From: Streptomyces sp. SCL15-4
GTDB lineage: Bacteria; Actinomycetota; Actinomycetes; Streptomycetales; Streptomycetaceae
Direction: 5' to 3'
Length of the DNA: 64,000 nucleotides
Assembly: GCF_033366695.1 (NCBI RefSeq)
Contig: NZ_JAOBTQ010000001.1
Location: forward strand, 5,270,001 to 5,334,000
The position numbers were made by a program, and so were the translations under genes. Positions 42,874 to 53,236 of the stretch are shown here, piece after piece (positions within the stretch are counted from its first letter, which is position 1; every line of letters starts with the position of its first letter). Below the pieces are notes generated by a model that searched no databases, was not told the origin of the DNA, and saw only the letters and a list, made by a program, of their open reading frames with translations.

Positions 42874-42927
42874 CCCGGCCCTGTGCCCCCTCCCCACCCG
42901 CCGACCCCCATCTGCGACGATCCCCCC

Positions 42928-43683
42928 GTGGACTACCCCAACGACCAGGCCCCCGGCGCCCCCGTCCGCTCCGGCATCCCCGAGCACGGGCGCATCCCCA
43001 AGTACTACGCGGTGAAGGCGCGGATCGCCGCGCTGCTGGAGGAGCTGGGGGAGGACGGCGTCATTCCCACCGAGCGGGATCTCGCCGAGCGCTACGACGT
43101 GGCCCGCGAGACCGTGCGGCAGGCCGTGCGGGACCTGGTGCTGGAGGGACGGCTGCGGCGCCGGGGCCGGGGCACGGTGGTCGCCGGACCCAAGCTGGCC
43201 CAGCCGCTGTCCCTCGCCAGCTACACCGAGGGCGTACGCCGGCAGGGGCGCACGCCCGGCCGTACCCTCGTCACCCTCGACCGGTTCCCGTGCCCCGACC
43301 CGCTGGCCGCCGAGACCGGACTCACCCGCGGCGAACCCGTCTGGCACCTGGAGCGCGTGCTGCTCGCCGACGACGAGCGGGTGGGCCTGGAGAGCACGTA
43401 CGTCGCCGTCGCGCGGGTACCTCGGCTGGACGCCGACTTCGATCCGGACTCCTCCTTCTACGGCTATCTCGCCGCCCAGGGCATCTCCTTCGGCGACGCC
43501 GACGAGCGGATCGAGACCGTCCTCGCCACTCCCCGCGAGGCCCTGCTCATCGGCACCCCGCCCGCCCTGCCCATGCTGCTGATCCACCGGATCTCCCGGG
43601 ACACCGGCGGTCGCCCGCTGGAACGGGTGCGGTCGCTGTACCGAGGCGACCGCTTCTCCTTCACCACCCACCTCAGAGGCTGA
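42928..43683 (+). CDS. GntR family regulator with UTRA domain, phosphonate cluster
   Basis: 251 residues. A GntR winged HTH (VKARIAALLEELGEDGVIPTERDLAERYDVARETVRQAVRDLVLEG) and a UTRA sensor domain (LASYTEGVRRQGRTPG, then HLERVLLADDERVGLES and LPMLLIHRISRDTGGRPLERVRSLYRGDRFSF). HutC/PhnF-type proteins of this build bind small ligands and often control phosphonate genes. It sits directly upstream of the phosphonate operon. The GTG at 42928 lacks a ribosome site, so translation may be leaderless. Confidence 0.85.
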   Translation: MDYPNDQAPGAPVRSGIPEHGRIPKYYAVKARIAALLEELGEDGVIPTERDLAERYDVARETVRQAVRDLVLEGRLRRRGRGTVVAGPKLAQPLSLASYTEGVRRQGRTPGRTLVTLDRFPCPDPLAAETGLTRGEPVWHLERVLLADDERVGLESTYVAVARVPRLDADFDPDSSFYGYLAAQGISFGDADERIETVLATPREALLIGTPPALPMLLIHRISRDTGGRPLERVRSLYRGDRFSFTTHLRG

Positions 43684-43728
43684 GCACACCGGTCGCCGCA
43701 CACTCCGCGATGATCACAAATAGATAAC

Positions 43729-43739
43729 GGGTCTAGCCC
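43729..43739. promoter_or_regulatory. Candidate GntR operator before the phosphonate operon
   Basis: GGGTCTAGCCC, near-palindromic around CTAG, with TAGATA at 43721-43726 as a possible -10. It resembles the GGTCTAGACC cores bound by HutC/PhnF/DasR-type GntR proteins. Located 77 bases before the first operon start. Confidence 0.4.
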
Positions 43740-43815
43740 AAATGTGATGGCTCGTTCACGCTCTCGTTGTCAGCCGGATGTCTCCGGTTCCCGCGTCCCG
43801 AGGAGCGTTACCGCC

Positions 43816-44940
43816 GTGAGAGTCACAGTCGTAGGAGCCGGCGTGGTGGGCACCATGCACGCCTGGCACGCAGTGGAGCGCGGCCACAAGGTCGTCCAGA
43901 TCGAACGCGAGACCGAGGCGCGCGGCGCCTCGGTGCGCAACTTCGGGCAGATCTGGGTCAGCGGGCGCGCCGGCGGAGAAGAGCTGGAAACCGCCCTGCG
44001 GGCGCGGGAGCTGTGGGAGGGGATCGGCGGCCGGGTGCCGGCGCTGGGCTTCCGCCCCAACGGCTCCCTCACACCGGTCCGCGGCCCGCTCGAACTGGCC
44101 GTCGCCGAGGCCGCCGTGGCCCGCGCCGACGCCGCCGCCCGCGGTTACAAGCTGCTCACCCCCGGCGAGGCCCGCGCCCTGAACCCCGCCCTGCGCGGCG
44201 ACTTCACCGCCGCCCTGTACTGCGAGCGCGACGCGGCCGTGGAGCCCCGCACCGCCCAGCTCGCCCTGCGCGCCGAGCTGCTGAAGTCGCCGGACTACAC
44301 CTTCCTGCCCGGCCGGGAGGTGCGCGAGGTGACCGGCGCCGGCACCGTCCGTGACGACCACGGGGACACGCACCACGCGGATGCCGTCGTGCTGTGCACC
44401 GGCGCCTGGCTCGGCGGACTCGTCCGCGAGCTGGCCGGCCCGGACCTCCCGGTGCGCCGCGTCCGCCTCCAGATGATGCAGACCGACCCGCTCGGCGAGC
44501 CGCTGACCACCTCCGTCGCCGACGCCGACAGCTTCCGCTACTACCCGGCCTACGCCTCCGGGGCGCTGGACGAGCTGAACGCCCGCCGGCCGCAGCCGCC
44601 GACCGCCGCCGCGCACAAGATGCAGCTGCTGATGGTGCAGCGCGCCGACGGCGGCCTGACCATCGGCGACACCCACGAGTACGAGCACCCCTTCGCCTTC
44701 GACACCGTCGAGGAGCCCTACGAGCACCTCACCGGCGTCGTGGAGTCCCTCCTCGGCCGGCCGCTGCCGCGCGTGCGGCACCGCTGGGCGGGCGTGTACG
44801 CGCAGTGCACCGACCCCGGCAAGGTCGTCCACCGCCGGCAGGTGCGCGAGGGCGTGTGGCTGGTCACCGGGCCCGGCGGGCGCGGCATGACCTGCGCCCC
44901 CGCCATAGCCGAGACCACCGCGAACGAACTGGGCTGGTGA
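43816..44940 (+). CDS. FAD-dependent oxidoreductase of phosphonate degradation (TIGR03364-like)
   Basis: 374 residues. The dinucleotide-binding VRVTVVGAGVVGTMHAWHAVERGHKVVQIERE and a DAO-type fold (RNFGQIWVSG, HHADAVVLCTGAWLGGLV, GRGMTCAPAIAE). TIGR03364 members sit with a phosphonatase-like HAD gene, as here. Proposed reaction: oxidative deamination of 2-aminoethylphosphonate or an N-methyl form to phosphonoacetaldehyde. The start GTG has AGGAG ten bases upstream. First gene of the operon running to the binding protein. Confidence 0.88.
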   Translation: MRVTVVGAGVVGTMHAWHAVERGHKVVQIERETEARGASVRNFGQIWVSGRAGGEELETALRARELWEGIGGRVPALGFRPNGSLTPVRGPLELAVAEAAVARADAAARGYKLLTPGEARALNPALRGDFTAALYCERDAAVEPRTAQLALRAELLKSPDYTFLPGREVREVTGAGTVRDDHGDTHHADAVVLCTGAWLGGLVRELAGPDLPVRRVRLQMMQTDPLGEPLTTSVADADSFRYYPAYASGALDELNARRPQPPTAAAHKMQLLMVQRADGGLTIGDTHEYEHPFAFDTVEEPYEHLTGVVESLLGRPLPRVRHRWAGVYAQCTDPGKVVHRRQVREGVWLVTGPGGRGMTCAPAIAETTANELGW

Positions 44941-44948
44941 GCACCCCC

Positions 44949-45674
44949 ATGACCTCCGTCACCCCGAACACCCCGGACGCCCTTGTCGCGCCCGGCATCC
45001 GTCTGGTCGTCCTCGACATGGCCGGCACCACCGTCGCCGACGGCGGCCTGGTCGAGCGCGCCTTCGCCGCCGCCGCCGCCGAGCTGGGCGTCGAGCCCGG
45101 CTCCGCCGAGCACGCCGAGCACCTGGCCTACGTCCGCGCCACCATGGGCGAGTCCAAGATCTCCGTCTTCCGCCACCTCTTCGGCGACGAGGACCGCGCC
45201 CGGCGCGCCAACACCGCCTTCGAGAAGGCGTACGGCGGCCTGGTCGACCAGGGCCTGATCGCGCCGGTCCCCGGAGCCCGCGAGGCCATCGAGGAACTGA
45301 CCGCCGGCGGCCGGACCGTCGTCCTCACCACCGGCTTCGCCCGGGTCACCCAGGACGCCGTCCTGGACGCCCTCGGCTGGCGCGGCCTGGTGCCGCTCAC
45401 CCTGTGCCCGGCCGACGCCGGCGGGCGCGGGCGGCCGTACCCGGACATGGTGCTGGAGGCGTTCGTCCGCACCAAGGCGGCCGAGGACGTCCGGCAGATC
45501 GCGGTGGCCGGCGACACGTCGTACGACGTGCTCAGCGGCGTACGCGCCGGGGCCGGTCTGGTCGCCGGCGTGCGCACCGGCGCCCACGGCGACGCCGAGT
45601 TCACCGCCGCCGGCGCCACCCACGTCCTCGACTCCGTCGCCGGCCTGCCCGGCCTGCTCGCCGGAGACCGCTGA
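44949..45674 (+). CDS. Phosphonatase-like HAD hydrolase (PhnX-like, TIGR03351 type)
   Basis: 241 residues. The nucleophile motif VVLDMAGTTVADGG has Asp23 with Ala at +2 (D-x-A), the phosphonatase signature instead of D-x-D. Lys70 in ATMGESKISVFRHLFG is placed like the Schiff-base lysine of PhnX. GRGRPYPDMVLEAF and VAGDTSYDVLSGVRAGAG complete the HAD core. It would cleave phosphonoacetaldehyde to acetaldehyde and phosphate. One base separates its stop from the ABC ATPase start. Confidence 0.88.
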   Translation: MTSVTPNTPDALVAPGIRLVVLDMAGTTVADGGLVERAFAAAAAELGVEPGSAEHAEHLAYVRATMGESKISVFRHLFGDEDRARRANTAFEKAYGGLVDQGLIAPVPGAREAIEELTAGGRTVVLTTGFARVTQDAVLDALGWRGLVPLTLCPADAGGRGRPYPDMVLEAFVRTKAAEDVRQIAVAGDTSYDVLSGVRAGAGLVAGVRTGAHGDAEFTAAGATHVLDSVAGLPGLLAGDR

Positions 45675-45675
45675 C

Positions 45676-46728
45676 ATGGGCATCCGCTTCGACTCCGTCA
45701 CGGTCGCCTACGACGGCAACGTCGTCCTCGACTCCCTCGACCTGACCGTCGAGCCGGGAGAGGTCATGGCGCTCCTCGGGCCGTCCGGTTCCGGCAAGAC
45801 CACCGCCCTGCGGGCGGTCGCCGGGTTCGTGCGGCCCGCGTCCGGGCGGGTGTACCTCGGCGGCGAGGACGTGACGGACCTCCCGCCGTACCGGCGCGGC
45901 ATCGGCATGGTCGTCCAGAGCTACGCCCTCTTCCCGCACCTGCGCGTCGACGAGAACGTGGCCTTCGGACTCAAGGCCCGCAGGACCCCCAAGGACGAGA
46001 TCCGGCAGCGGGTCGCCGAGGCGCTGGAGCTGACCGGCATGGCCGGCTACGCCCGCCGCCATCCGCGCGAGCTGTCCGGCGGGCAGCAGCAGCGCGTCGC
46101 GATCGCCCGCGCGCTCGCCATCCGGCCGCGCGTGCTGCTCCTGGACGAGCCGCTGTCCGCGCTGGACGCCCGGCTGCGCTCCGGCATGCTCGCCGAACTC
46201 GCCCGGCTGCACCGCGAACTGCCCGACGTGTCGATGCTGTACGTCACCCACGACCAGGTCGAGGCGCTGACCCTCGCCGACCGGATCGCGGTGATGGACT
46301 CGGCCCGGCTGCGGGCGTGCGGCACGCCGCGGGAGCTGTACCGGGCGCCCGCCGATGCGTTCACCGCGTCCTTCGTGGGCGGCGCGAACCTGGTCCCGGT
46401 GACCGTGACCGACCGGGGCGTGTCCTTCGCGGGCACCGAACTGAGGCTCGACACGGCCGGGGCCGCCGCGGGCGCCCGCGCCACCTTGTGCGTACGGCCG
46501 CATCTGGTCGGGCTGGGCGAGGGACCCAACCGGCTTCCGGGCACCGTACGGGAGATCCAGTGGCGCGGCGCCACACACCGGCTGTACGTCGAGGTCGGCG
46601 GCCACACGATGACGGCGGACGTGCGCGAGCTGAAGGAGCCGCCGGCCCTCGGCGACCCGGTGGCCCTGCACTTCGCGCCCGACGACGGCGTGCTGCTGCC
46701 GGCGGGGGTGGCCGGCGATGACCACTGA
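45676..46728 (+). CDS. Phosphonate-type ABC transporter, ATP-binding subunit (PhnT-like)
   Basis: 350 residues. Walker A GPSGSGKTT (about 35-43), signature LSGGQQQRVAIARAL, Walker B RVLLLDEPLSALDARL and a C-terminal TOBE-like domain, as in spermidine/iron/2-aminoethylphosphonate importers. Operon neighbours make 2-aminoethylphosphonate the best guess. Overlaps the permease gene by 11 bases. Confidence 0.88.
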   Translation: MGIRFDSVTVAYDGNVVLDSLDLTVEPGEVMALLGPSGSGKTTALRAVAGFVRPASGRVYLGGEDVTDLPPYRRGIGMVVQSYALFPHLRVDENVAFGLKARRTPKDEIRQRVAEALELTGMAGYARRHPRELSGGQQQRVAIARALAIRPRVLLLDEPLSALDARLRSGMLAELARLHRELPDVSMLYVTHDQVEALTLADRIAVMDSARLRACGTPRELYRAPADAFTASFVGGANLVPVTVTDRGVSFAGTELRLDTAGAAAGARATLCVRPHLVGLGEGPNRLPGTVREIQWRGATHRLYVEVGGHTMTADVRELKEPPALGDPVALHFAPDDGVLLPAGVAGDDH

Positions 46729-47566
46729 CACCGCGCCGCGGGCCGTAGCCGCTCCTTCCGCCCGGCGCGGCGAGAGCCGGCGGCGGTGGACCCCCCGCCT
46801 CCGGGCGCTCCCCCCGGTCGTCCTGCTCGCCGTCTTCTTCCTCTACCCCCTCGTCCTCGTCGTCCGCCAGTCGCTCCGGCCCGACACCGGCGGCACCTCC
46901 CTGGAGCCGTACGCCGACGTCTTCGCCTCCGAGGCGTTCCGGCACGCGCTGTGGACCACCGTGTGGCTGGCACTGGCCGCCACCGCCGGCTGCCTGGTCC
47001 TGGGATTCCTGCTGGCGCTGGTCATCGCCTTCGTGCCGTTTCCCGGAGCGAAGGCGGTGGCGCGGTTCATCGACGTGTACCTGTCCTTCCCGTCCTTCCT
47101 GATCACCTTGGCGCTGCTGTTCCTCTACGGCGGCACGGGCATCGTCGGCTCCTTCCAGTTCCTCACCACGCCCTGGGGCGTGCTGCTGGCGGAGGTCACC
47201 TACTTCACGCCGTTCGTGATGCGCCCGCTGCTCGCCGCGTTCGCGCAGCTCGACACCGCGCTGCTGGAGGCGGCCGGTTCGCTGGGCGCGCGGGCGCCGC
47301 GCATCGTCCGGCAGGTGATCCTGCCCGAGGTGCTGCCCGCGCTCGCGGCCGGTGGCAGCCTCGTCCTGGTGCTGTGCCTCAACGAGTTCGGCATCGTGCT
47401 GTTCACCGGCGCGAAAGGGGTCACCACTTTGCCGATGCTCGTCTACGGCAAGGCGATCCTGGAGTCCGACTACCCGGGCGCCTGCGCGGTCGCCGTCGTC
47501 AACGTCCTGATCTCCGTGGGCCTGTACGGCCTGTACCGGGTGGTGAGCCGTCGTGCTGGTGCATAG
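46718..47566 (+). CDS. ABC permease, 2-aminoethylphosphonate type (PhnU-like)
   Basis: 282 residues with six membrane helices and the EAA loop EAAGSLGARAPRIVRQVILPEVLPAL that contacts the ATPase. First of two permeases; its stop lies 13 bases inside the second permease gene. TM start LPPVVLLAVFFLYPLVLVVRQSL is typical of binding-protein-dependent permeases. Confidence 0.85.
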   Translation: MTTDTAPRAVAAPSARRGESRRRWTPRLRALPPVVLLAVFFLYPLVLVVRQSLRPDTGGTSLEPYADVFASEAFRHALWTTVWLALAATAGCLVLGFLLALVIAFVPFPGAKAVARFIDVYLSFPSFLITLALLFLYGGTGIVGSFQFLTTPWGVLLAEVTYFTPFVMRPLLAAFAQLDTALLEAAGSLGARAPRIVRQVILPEVLPALAAGGSLVLVLCLNEFGIVLFTGAKGVTTLPMLVYGKAILESDYPGACAVAVVNVLISVGLYGLYRVVSRRAGA

Positions 47567-48350
47567 CCGCAAGGCCAGGTGGGCCGTGTGGGCGGTGTTC
47601 ACCGTGCTGTTCCTGCCGCTGTTCGCGCTGCCCCTGCTGGTCGTCCTGGGCGCCTCCTTCGCCACCCACTGGTCCGGCGCCCTGCCCTCCGGCCCCACCC
47701 TGGACCACTACCGCGCCGCCACCCGCGGCGAGGCCCTCCAGGCGCTCACCACCAGCCTGGTCACGGCCGTCGCCGCCAGCCTGCTCGCGCTGGCCGCCGG
47801 CACCTGGGCCGCCCTGGCCGCGGCCGCCCTGGAAAAGCGCCACCGCCGGGTGCTGGACGCCCTGTTCGTGCTGCCGGTCGCCGTGCCGTCGGTGGTGGTG
47901 GGCCTCGCGGTGCTGGTGGCGTTCTCCCAGCCGCCGCTGCTGCTCAACGGCACCCGGTGGATCGTGATCATCGCCCACACCGTGCTGGTCACCGCCTTCG
48001 CCCACCAGTCGGTCTCGGCCGCCCTCACCCGCCTCGACCCGGCCTATGAACAGGCCGCCGCCTCCCTCGGCGCCCGGCCCGCCCGCGTCCTGTTCCGGGT
48101 GCGGCTGCCGCTGCTGCTGCCCTCGCTGGCCGCCGCCGCCGGCCTGTGCTTCGCGCTGTCCATGGGCGAGCTGAGCGCCACGATGATGCTCTACCCGCCG
48201 GACTGGACCCCGCTGCCCGTGCTGGTCTACGCGGCCACCGACCGGGGCGCGCTGTTCACCGGGTCCGCCGTCGCCGTGGTCCTGATGGCCGCGACCCTGC
48301 TCGTCCTGTTCGCCGTCTCCCGGGTCCGCACCCGGGCGTCGTACCGCTGA
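47553..48350 (+). CDS. ABC permease, 2-aminoethylphosphonate type (PhnV-like)
   Basis: 265 residues with six membrane helices. The EAA loop reads EQAAASLGARPARVLFRVRLPLLLPSL. The GTG start lies inside the end of the upstream permease gene, so the two subunits are translationally coupled. Forms the import channel with the preceding permease. Confidence 0.85.
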   Translation: MLVHSRKARWAVWAVFTVLFLPLFALPLLVVLGASFATHWSGALPSGPTLDHYRAATRGEALQALTTSLVTAVAASLLALAAGTWAALAAAALEKRHRRVLDALFVLPVAVPSVVVGLAVLVAFSQPPLLLNGTRWIVIIAHTVLVTAFAHQSVSAALTRLDPAYEQAAASLGARPARVLFRVRLPLLLPSLAAAAGLCFALSMGELSATMMLYPPDWTPLPVLVYAATDRGALFTGSAVAVVLMAATLLVLFAVSRVRTRASYR

Positions 48351-48396
48351 ACCGACCGCACCTTTCCCGCACTTCACGCCAGGAGTCCGCCTCGCC

Positions 48397-49449
48397 ATGT
48401 CCGGAAACCGCCTCCCGCTCGCCGTAGCCCTCGCCCTCCTCGCCGCTCCCACGCTCTCCGCCTGCGGCACCTCCGCCGCCTCCGACGCCAAGGCCGTCAC
48501 CGTCTACAGCGCCGACGGCCTCAAGGGGGAGAACGGCGACGGCTGGTACGACCGGGTCTTCGAGGACTTCGAGAAGCAGACCGGCATCAAGGTGAAGTAC
48601 GTCGAGGGCGGCTCCGGCGAGATGGTGCAGCGTGCCGTCCGCGAGCGGAGCAACCCGCAGGCCGACGTGCTGGTCACGCTCCCGCCGTTCATCCAGCAGG
48701 CCGCCGCCAAGGGCCTGTTGCAGAAGTACCGTCCGGCCGGCGCCGACCGGGTCGACGGCGCGGGCAAGGCCCCCGACTCCACCTGGACCTCGGTCGTCGA
48801 CAACTACTTCGGGTTCGTCTACAACAAGAAGGAGCTGAAGCAGCCGCCGAAGACCTGGCAGGAACTGCTCGGCTCCCGCTACAAGAACAAGCTCCAGTAC
48901 TCCACCCCCGGCGTCGCCGGCGACGGAACCGCCGTGCTCGTCAAGGCGGTCCACGACTTCGGCGGCAAGGAGCGGGCCCTCGCCTACCTGAAGAAGCTCC
49001 AGGCCAACAACGTCGGCCCGTCCGCCTCCACCGGCAAGCTCGCCCCCAAGGTGGACAAGGGCGAACTCCTCGTCGCCAACGGCGATGTGCAGATGAATCA
49101 CGCCCAGTCCAAGACCATGCCGAACCTCGGCATCTGGTTCCCGGCCGGCCCCGACGGCAAGCCCACCACCTTCGCCCTGCCCTACGCGGCCGGCCTGGTC
49201 ACCAAGGCCCCGCACAGCGCCAACGGCAAGAAGCTGCTGGACTTCATGCTCGCCCGCGAGCAGCAGCGGGAGGTCAGCGCGATCGGCGGCGGCTTCGCCG
49301 CCCGCGGCGACGTCGAGGCCACCGACGCCAACGCCGTCGCGCTGGCCCGGCTGATGGACGGCGTCGAGGTCTTCGAGCCCGACTGGAACGACATCGAGAA
49401 GAACCTCGGCGCCTACGTCGAGGACTGGAAGTCCGCGACCGGCAGCTGA
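48397..49449 (+). CDS. Phosphonate-type ABC substrate-binding lipoprotein (PhnS-like)
   Basis: 350 residues. Lipobox LSACG after a 22-residue signal, so it is anchored by Cys23. The fold is the iron/2-aminoethylphosphonate-binding type: VTVYSADGLKGENGDGWYDRVFEDFEKQTGIKVKYVEGGSGEMVQRA, PPKTWQELLGSRYKNKLQYSTPG. Follows the second permease by 46 bases. Confidence 0.88.
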   Translation: MSGNRLPLAVALALLAAPTLSACGTSAASDAKAVTVYSADGLKGENGDGWYDRVFEDFEKQTGIKVKYVEGGSGEMVQRAVRERSNPQADVLVTLPPFIQQAAAKGLLQKYRPAGADRVDGAGKAPDSTWTSVVDNYFGFVYNKKELKQPPKTWQELLGSRYKNKLQYSTPGVAGDGTAVLVKAVHDFGGKERALAYLKKLQANNVGPSASTGKLAPKVDKGELLVANGDVQMNHAQSKTMPNLGIWFPAGPDGKPTTFALPYAAGLVTKAPHSANGKKLLDFMLAREQQREVSAIGGGFAARGDVEATDANAVALARLMDGVEVFEPDWNDIEKNLGAYVEDWKSATGS

Positions 49450-49565
49450 TCCCCGTGGCGCGCGGCCGCGGACGGCCCCGCGCCGCGAGACCGCACGCCC
49501 CTGGAACCACCGGGGGCGCCGCCATGCCCGTACGCACGTCCGCCCCTCTTCCTCCGGAGGACCCC

Positions 49566-51053
<1,488 letters not shown>

Positions 51054-51129
51054 CTAGGCTGGGGGCGTCGGTACGCCGTGGTTCCGGCGCCCCGTTTTCC
51101 GCCCGTACGTACGCCAGGAGACGCAACAC

Positions 51130-51909
51130 ATGGCAGACCGCAAGCCCATCGAGTCGTGGCTCACCGACATGGACGGCGTCCTGATCCACGAGGGCGTGCC
51201 CATCCCCGGCGCCGACGCCTTCCTGAAGAAGCTCCGCGAGTCCGGCCGGCCCTTCCTGGTGCTCACCAACAACTCCATCTACACCGCCCGCGACCTGCAC
51301 GCCCGGCTGCGCCGGATGGGCCTGGACGTGCCGGTGGAGAACATCTGGACCTCGGCGCTGGCCACCGCCCAGTTCCTGAACGACCAGCGGCCCGGCGGCA
51401 GCGCCTACGTCATCGGCGAGGCCGGCCTGACCACCGCCCTGCACGACATCGGCTACATCCTCACCGACCACGAGCCCGACTTCGTGATCCTCGGCGAGAC
51501 CCGCACCTACTCCTTCGAGGCGCTGACCAAGGCCGTCCGCCTGATCAACGGCGGTGCCCGGTTCATCGCCACCAACCCCGACAACGTCGGCCCCTCCACC
51601 GACGGCGACCTGCCCGCCACCGGCTCGGTCGCCGCGCTGATCACCGCCGCCACCGGCAAGAAGCCGTACTTCGTCGGCAAGCCCAATCCGCTGATGATGC
51701 GGGCCGGACTGAACGCGCTCGGCGCGCACTCCGAGAACTCGGCGATGATCGGGGACCGGATGGACACCGACGTCCTCGCGGGCCTGGAGGCCGGGATGCG
51801 CACCTTCCTGGTGATGACGGGCGTCACCCGGCCCGCCGACGTCGACCGCTACCCGTTCCGCCCGTCCCAGACCGTCGACTCCATCGCGGACCTCGTCGAC
51901 CTGGTCTGA
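51130..51909 (+). CDS. HAD-IIA family phosphatase (NagD-like)
   Basis: 259 residues. Motif I SWLTDMDGVLIHEG (D-x-D), motif II FLVLTNNSIYTARD, the C2 cap between, motif III/IV GKPNPLMMRAGLNALGA and MIGDRMDTDVLAGLEAGM. NagD-type enzymes dephosphorylate sugar phosphates and nucleotides. Followed by a hairpin terminator. Lies after the secreted phosphatase on the same strand and may share control. Confidence 0.9.
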   Translation: MADRKPIESWLTDMDGVLIHEGVPIPGADAFLKKLRESGRPFLVLTNNSIYTARDLHARLRRMGLDVPVENIWTSALATAQFLNDQRPGGSAYVIGEAGLTTALHDIGYILTDHEPDFVILGETRTYSFEALTKAVRLINGGARFIATNPDNVGPSTDGDLPATGSVAALITAATGKKPYFVGKPNPLMMRAGLNALGAHSENSAMIGDRMDTDVLAGLEAGMRTFLVMTGVTRPADVDRYPFRPSQTVDSIADLVDLV

Positions 51910-51940
51910 GCCGAAACCCCGTATCACCCGTTCAGAGCAG

Positions 51941-51973
51941 CCGGGCGCCTCCCGAGGATGCGGAGGCGCCCGG
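51941..51973 (+). terminator. Hairpin terminator after the NagD-like gene
   Basis: CCGGGCGCCTCC and its exact complement GGAGGCGCCCGG form a 12-bp stem around nine bases, 31 bases past the stop. It closes the phosphatase unit ahead of the sortase pair. Confidence 0.65.
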
Positions 51974-52008
51974 TGCGGGGGAGCCTCCTGAGTAACTGGA
52001 GGTTCACG

Positions 52009-52566
52009 ATGGGCTCACTACGCCTCACTGTCTGTACCGCAATCCTCGTCGCCGCGGTCACCGCGGCCGCTCCCGCGGCCCACGCGGCGGACGGCGCCGG
52101 CTCGGTCGCCGTGACCCCCGCCTCCCCGGCGCCCGGCGCCGACCTCACCGTGCGCACGGAGGGCTGCGCGGGCGAGCAGGGCACCGCCGCCTCGGCCGCC
52201 TTCGTCTCCGACGCCCGGCTGACCGGTGCCCAGGGCGCGCTGACCGGCGAGACCCGGGTCCGTTCCGGCCTCGAACCGGGCGCCTACACCGTGAAGGTCG
52301 GCTGCGGCGACCGGGTGATCACCGGCAGCCTCACGGTCGGCGGCCCGGACGGCGCCCGGCCCGCCGCGTCCGTCGCCCCGGTCTCCGTCGCCGCCTCGCC
52401 CATCGCACCGGTTCCCGCGGGCGGCGGCGGCACCGCGCACTTCGCCACGGTCGCCACCAGCGGCTCCGGGCCCGACACCGGCCAGACGGTGACCGGTCTG
52501 GCGCTGGCCGGCCTCGCCGCGCTCGCCGTCGGACTGCGCGCCCGCCGCGCGCGCCGCGCCCGCTGA
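52009..52566 (+). CDS. Secreted wall protein, probable sortase substrate
   Basis: 185 residues. Signal peptide (AILVAAVTAAAPAAHA), then about 100 extracellular residues (LTVRTEGCAGEQGTAASAAFVSDARL, with two Cys that may pair). The C-terminus is SGPDTGQ, a membrane helix (VTGLALAGLAALAVGL) and RARRARRAR: the layout of a cell-wall sorting signal, with GPDTG in place of LPxTG. The class F sortase gene follows six bases later, so it is the likely enzyme. GGAGG lies before the ATG. Confidence 0.75.
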   Translation: MGSLRLTVCTAILVAAVTAAAPAAHAADGAGSVAVTPASPAPGADLTVRTEGCAGEQGTAASAAFVSDARLTGAQGALTGETRVRSGLEPGAYTVKVGCGDRVITGSLTVGGPDGARPAASVAPVSVAASPIAPVPAGGGGTAHFATVATSGSGPDTGQTVTGLALAGLAALAVGLRARRARRAR

Positions 52567-52572
52567 CCGCCC

Positions 52573-53232
52573 GTGTCCGAGGAGCGGGGGCGCGGCGGCA
52601 CCGGGCGGCCGGCCGCCGTCCTGGCCTGGGCGCTGCTGCTGTGCGGGCTGTGGCTGTGGGGCCGCGAGGTGAGCGACGGGACGCACGGCACGGACGGCCC
52701 CGGCACGGGCGGCGTCGCGGGCGCCGCCGACCCCGCCCGGCTGCCCGGCGCGGCCCGGCCCCTGGGCGACGCGGTGCCCCAGCGCGTCGACATCCCGGCC
52801 CTCGACGTGCAGGCCCCGGTGGTGGCCCGCGGCCTGGACGCCCGGGGCGCGATCGACCCGCCGCCCTACGACCAGCCGGGCGTGGTCGGCTGGTACCGCG
52901 CCGGTCCCGGGCCCGGCGCCGCCGGAGCGGCCCTGCTGGTGGGCCACGTCGACACCACGACCCGGCCCGCCGTGTTCTACCGGCTCAGCACCCTCAAACC
53001 GGGCCACACCGTCCGGGTCGTCCGCGCGGACGGCAAGGTCGCCGAGTTCACCGTCGACGACATCCGCGTCCTGCCCCGAGCCGGCTTCGACGCCCACGCG
53101 GCCTACGGACCCCGCCGGCCCGGCCGCGCCGAGCTGCGCCTGATCACCTGCGGGGGGTCCTTCGACCGGGCCGGCGGCAGCTACACGGCGAACGTGGTCG
53201 TCTCCTCGTACCTGACCGGCGTGTCCGGGTGA
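52573..53232 (+). CDS. Class F sortase
   Basis: 219 residues. One N-terminal membrane helix (VLAWALLLCGLWLWG). The sortase barrel shows the catalytic His in LLVGHVDTT, Cys in LRLITCGGSF and a C-terminal Arg region; VDIPALDVQAPVVARGLDARGAIDPPPYDQPGVVGWYRAGPGPG is the class F pattern. It transfers surface proteins to wall or to each other. The GTG at 52573 follows the substrate gene by six bases. Confidence 0.88.
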   Translation: MSEERGRGGTGRPAAVLAWALLLCGLWLWGREVSDGTHGTDGPGTGGVAGAADPARLPGAARPLGDAVPQRVDIPALDVQAPVVARGLDARGAIDPPPYDQPGVVGWYRAGPGPGAAGAALLVGHVDTTTRPAVFYRLSTLKPGHTVRVVRADGKVAEFTVDDIRVLPRAGFDAHAAYGPRRPGRAELRLITCGGSFDRAGGSYTANVVVSSYLTGVSG

Positions 53233-53236
53233 GCGG

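Noticed and set aside
39442..43701. A 1419-codon open frame on the minus strand
   Set aside because: Only its last 357 codons are a real gene (Gfo/Idh). The rest is antisense to the ROK, secreted and GntR genes, and is open only because of the GC bias.
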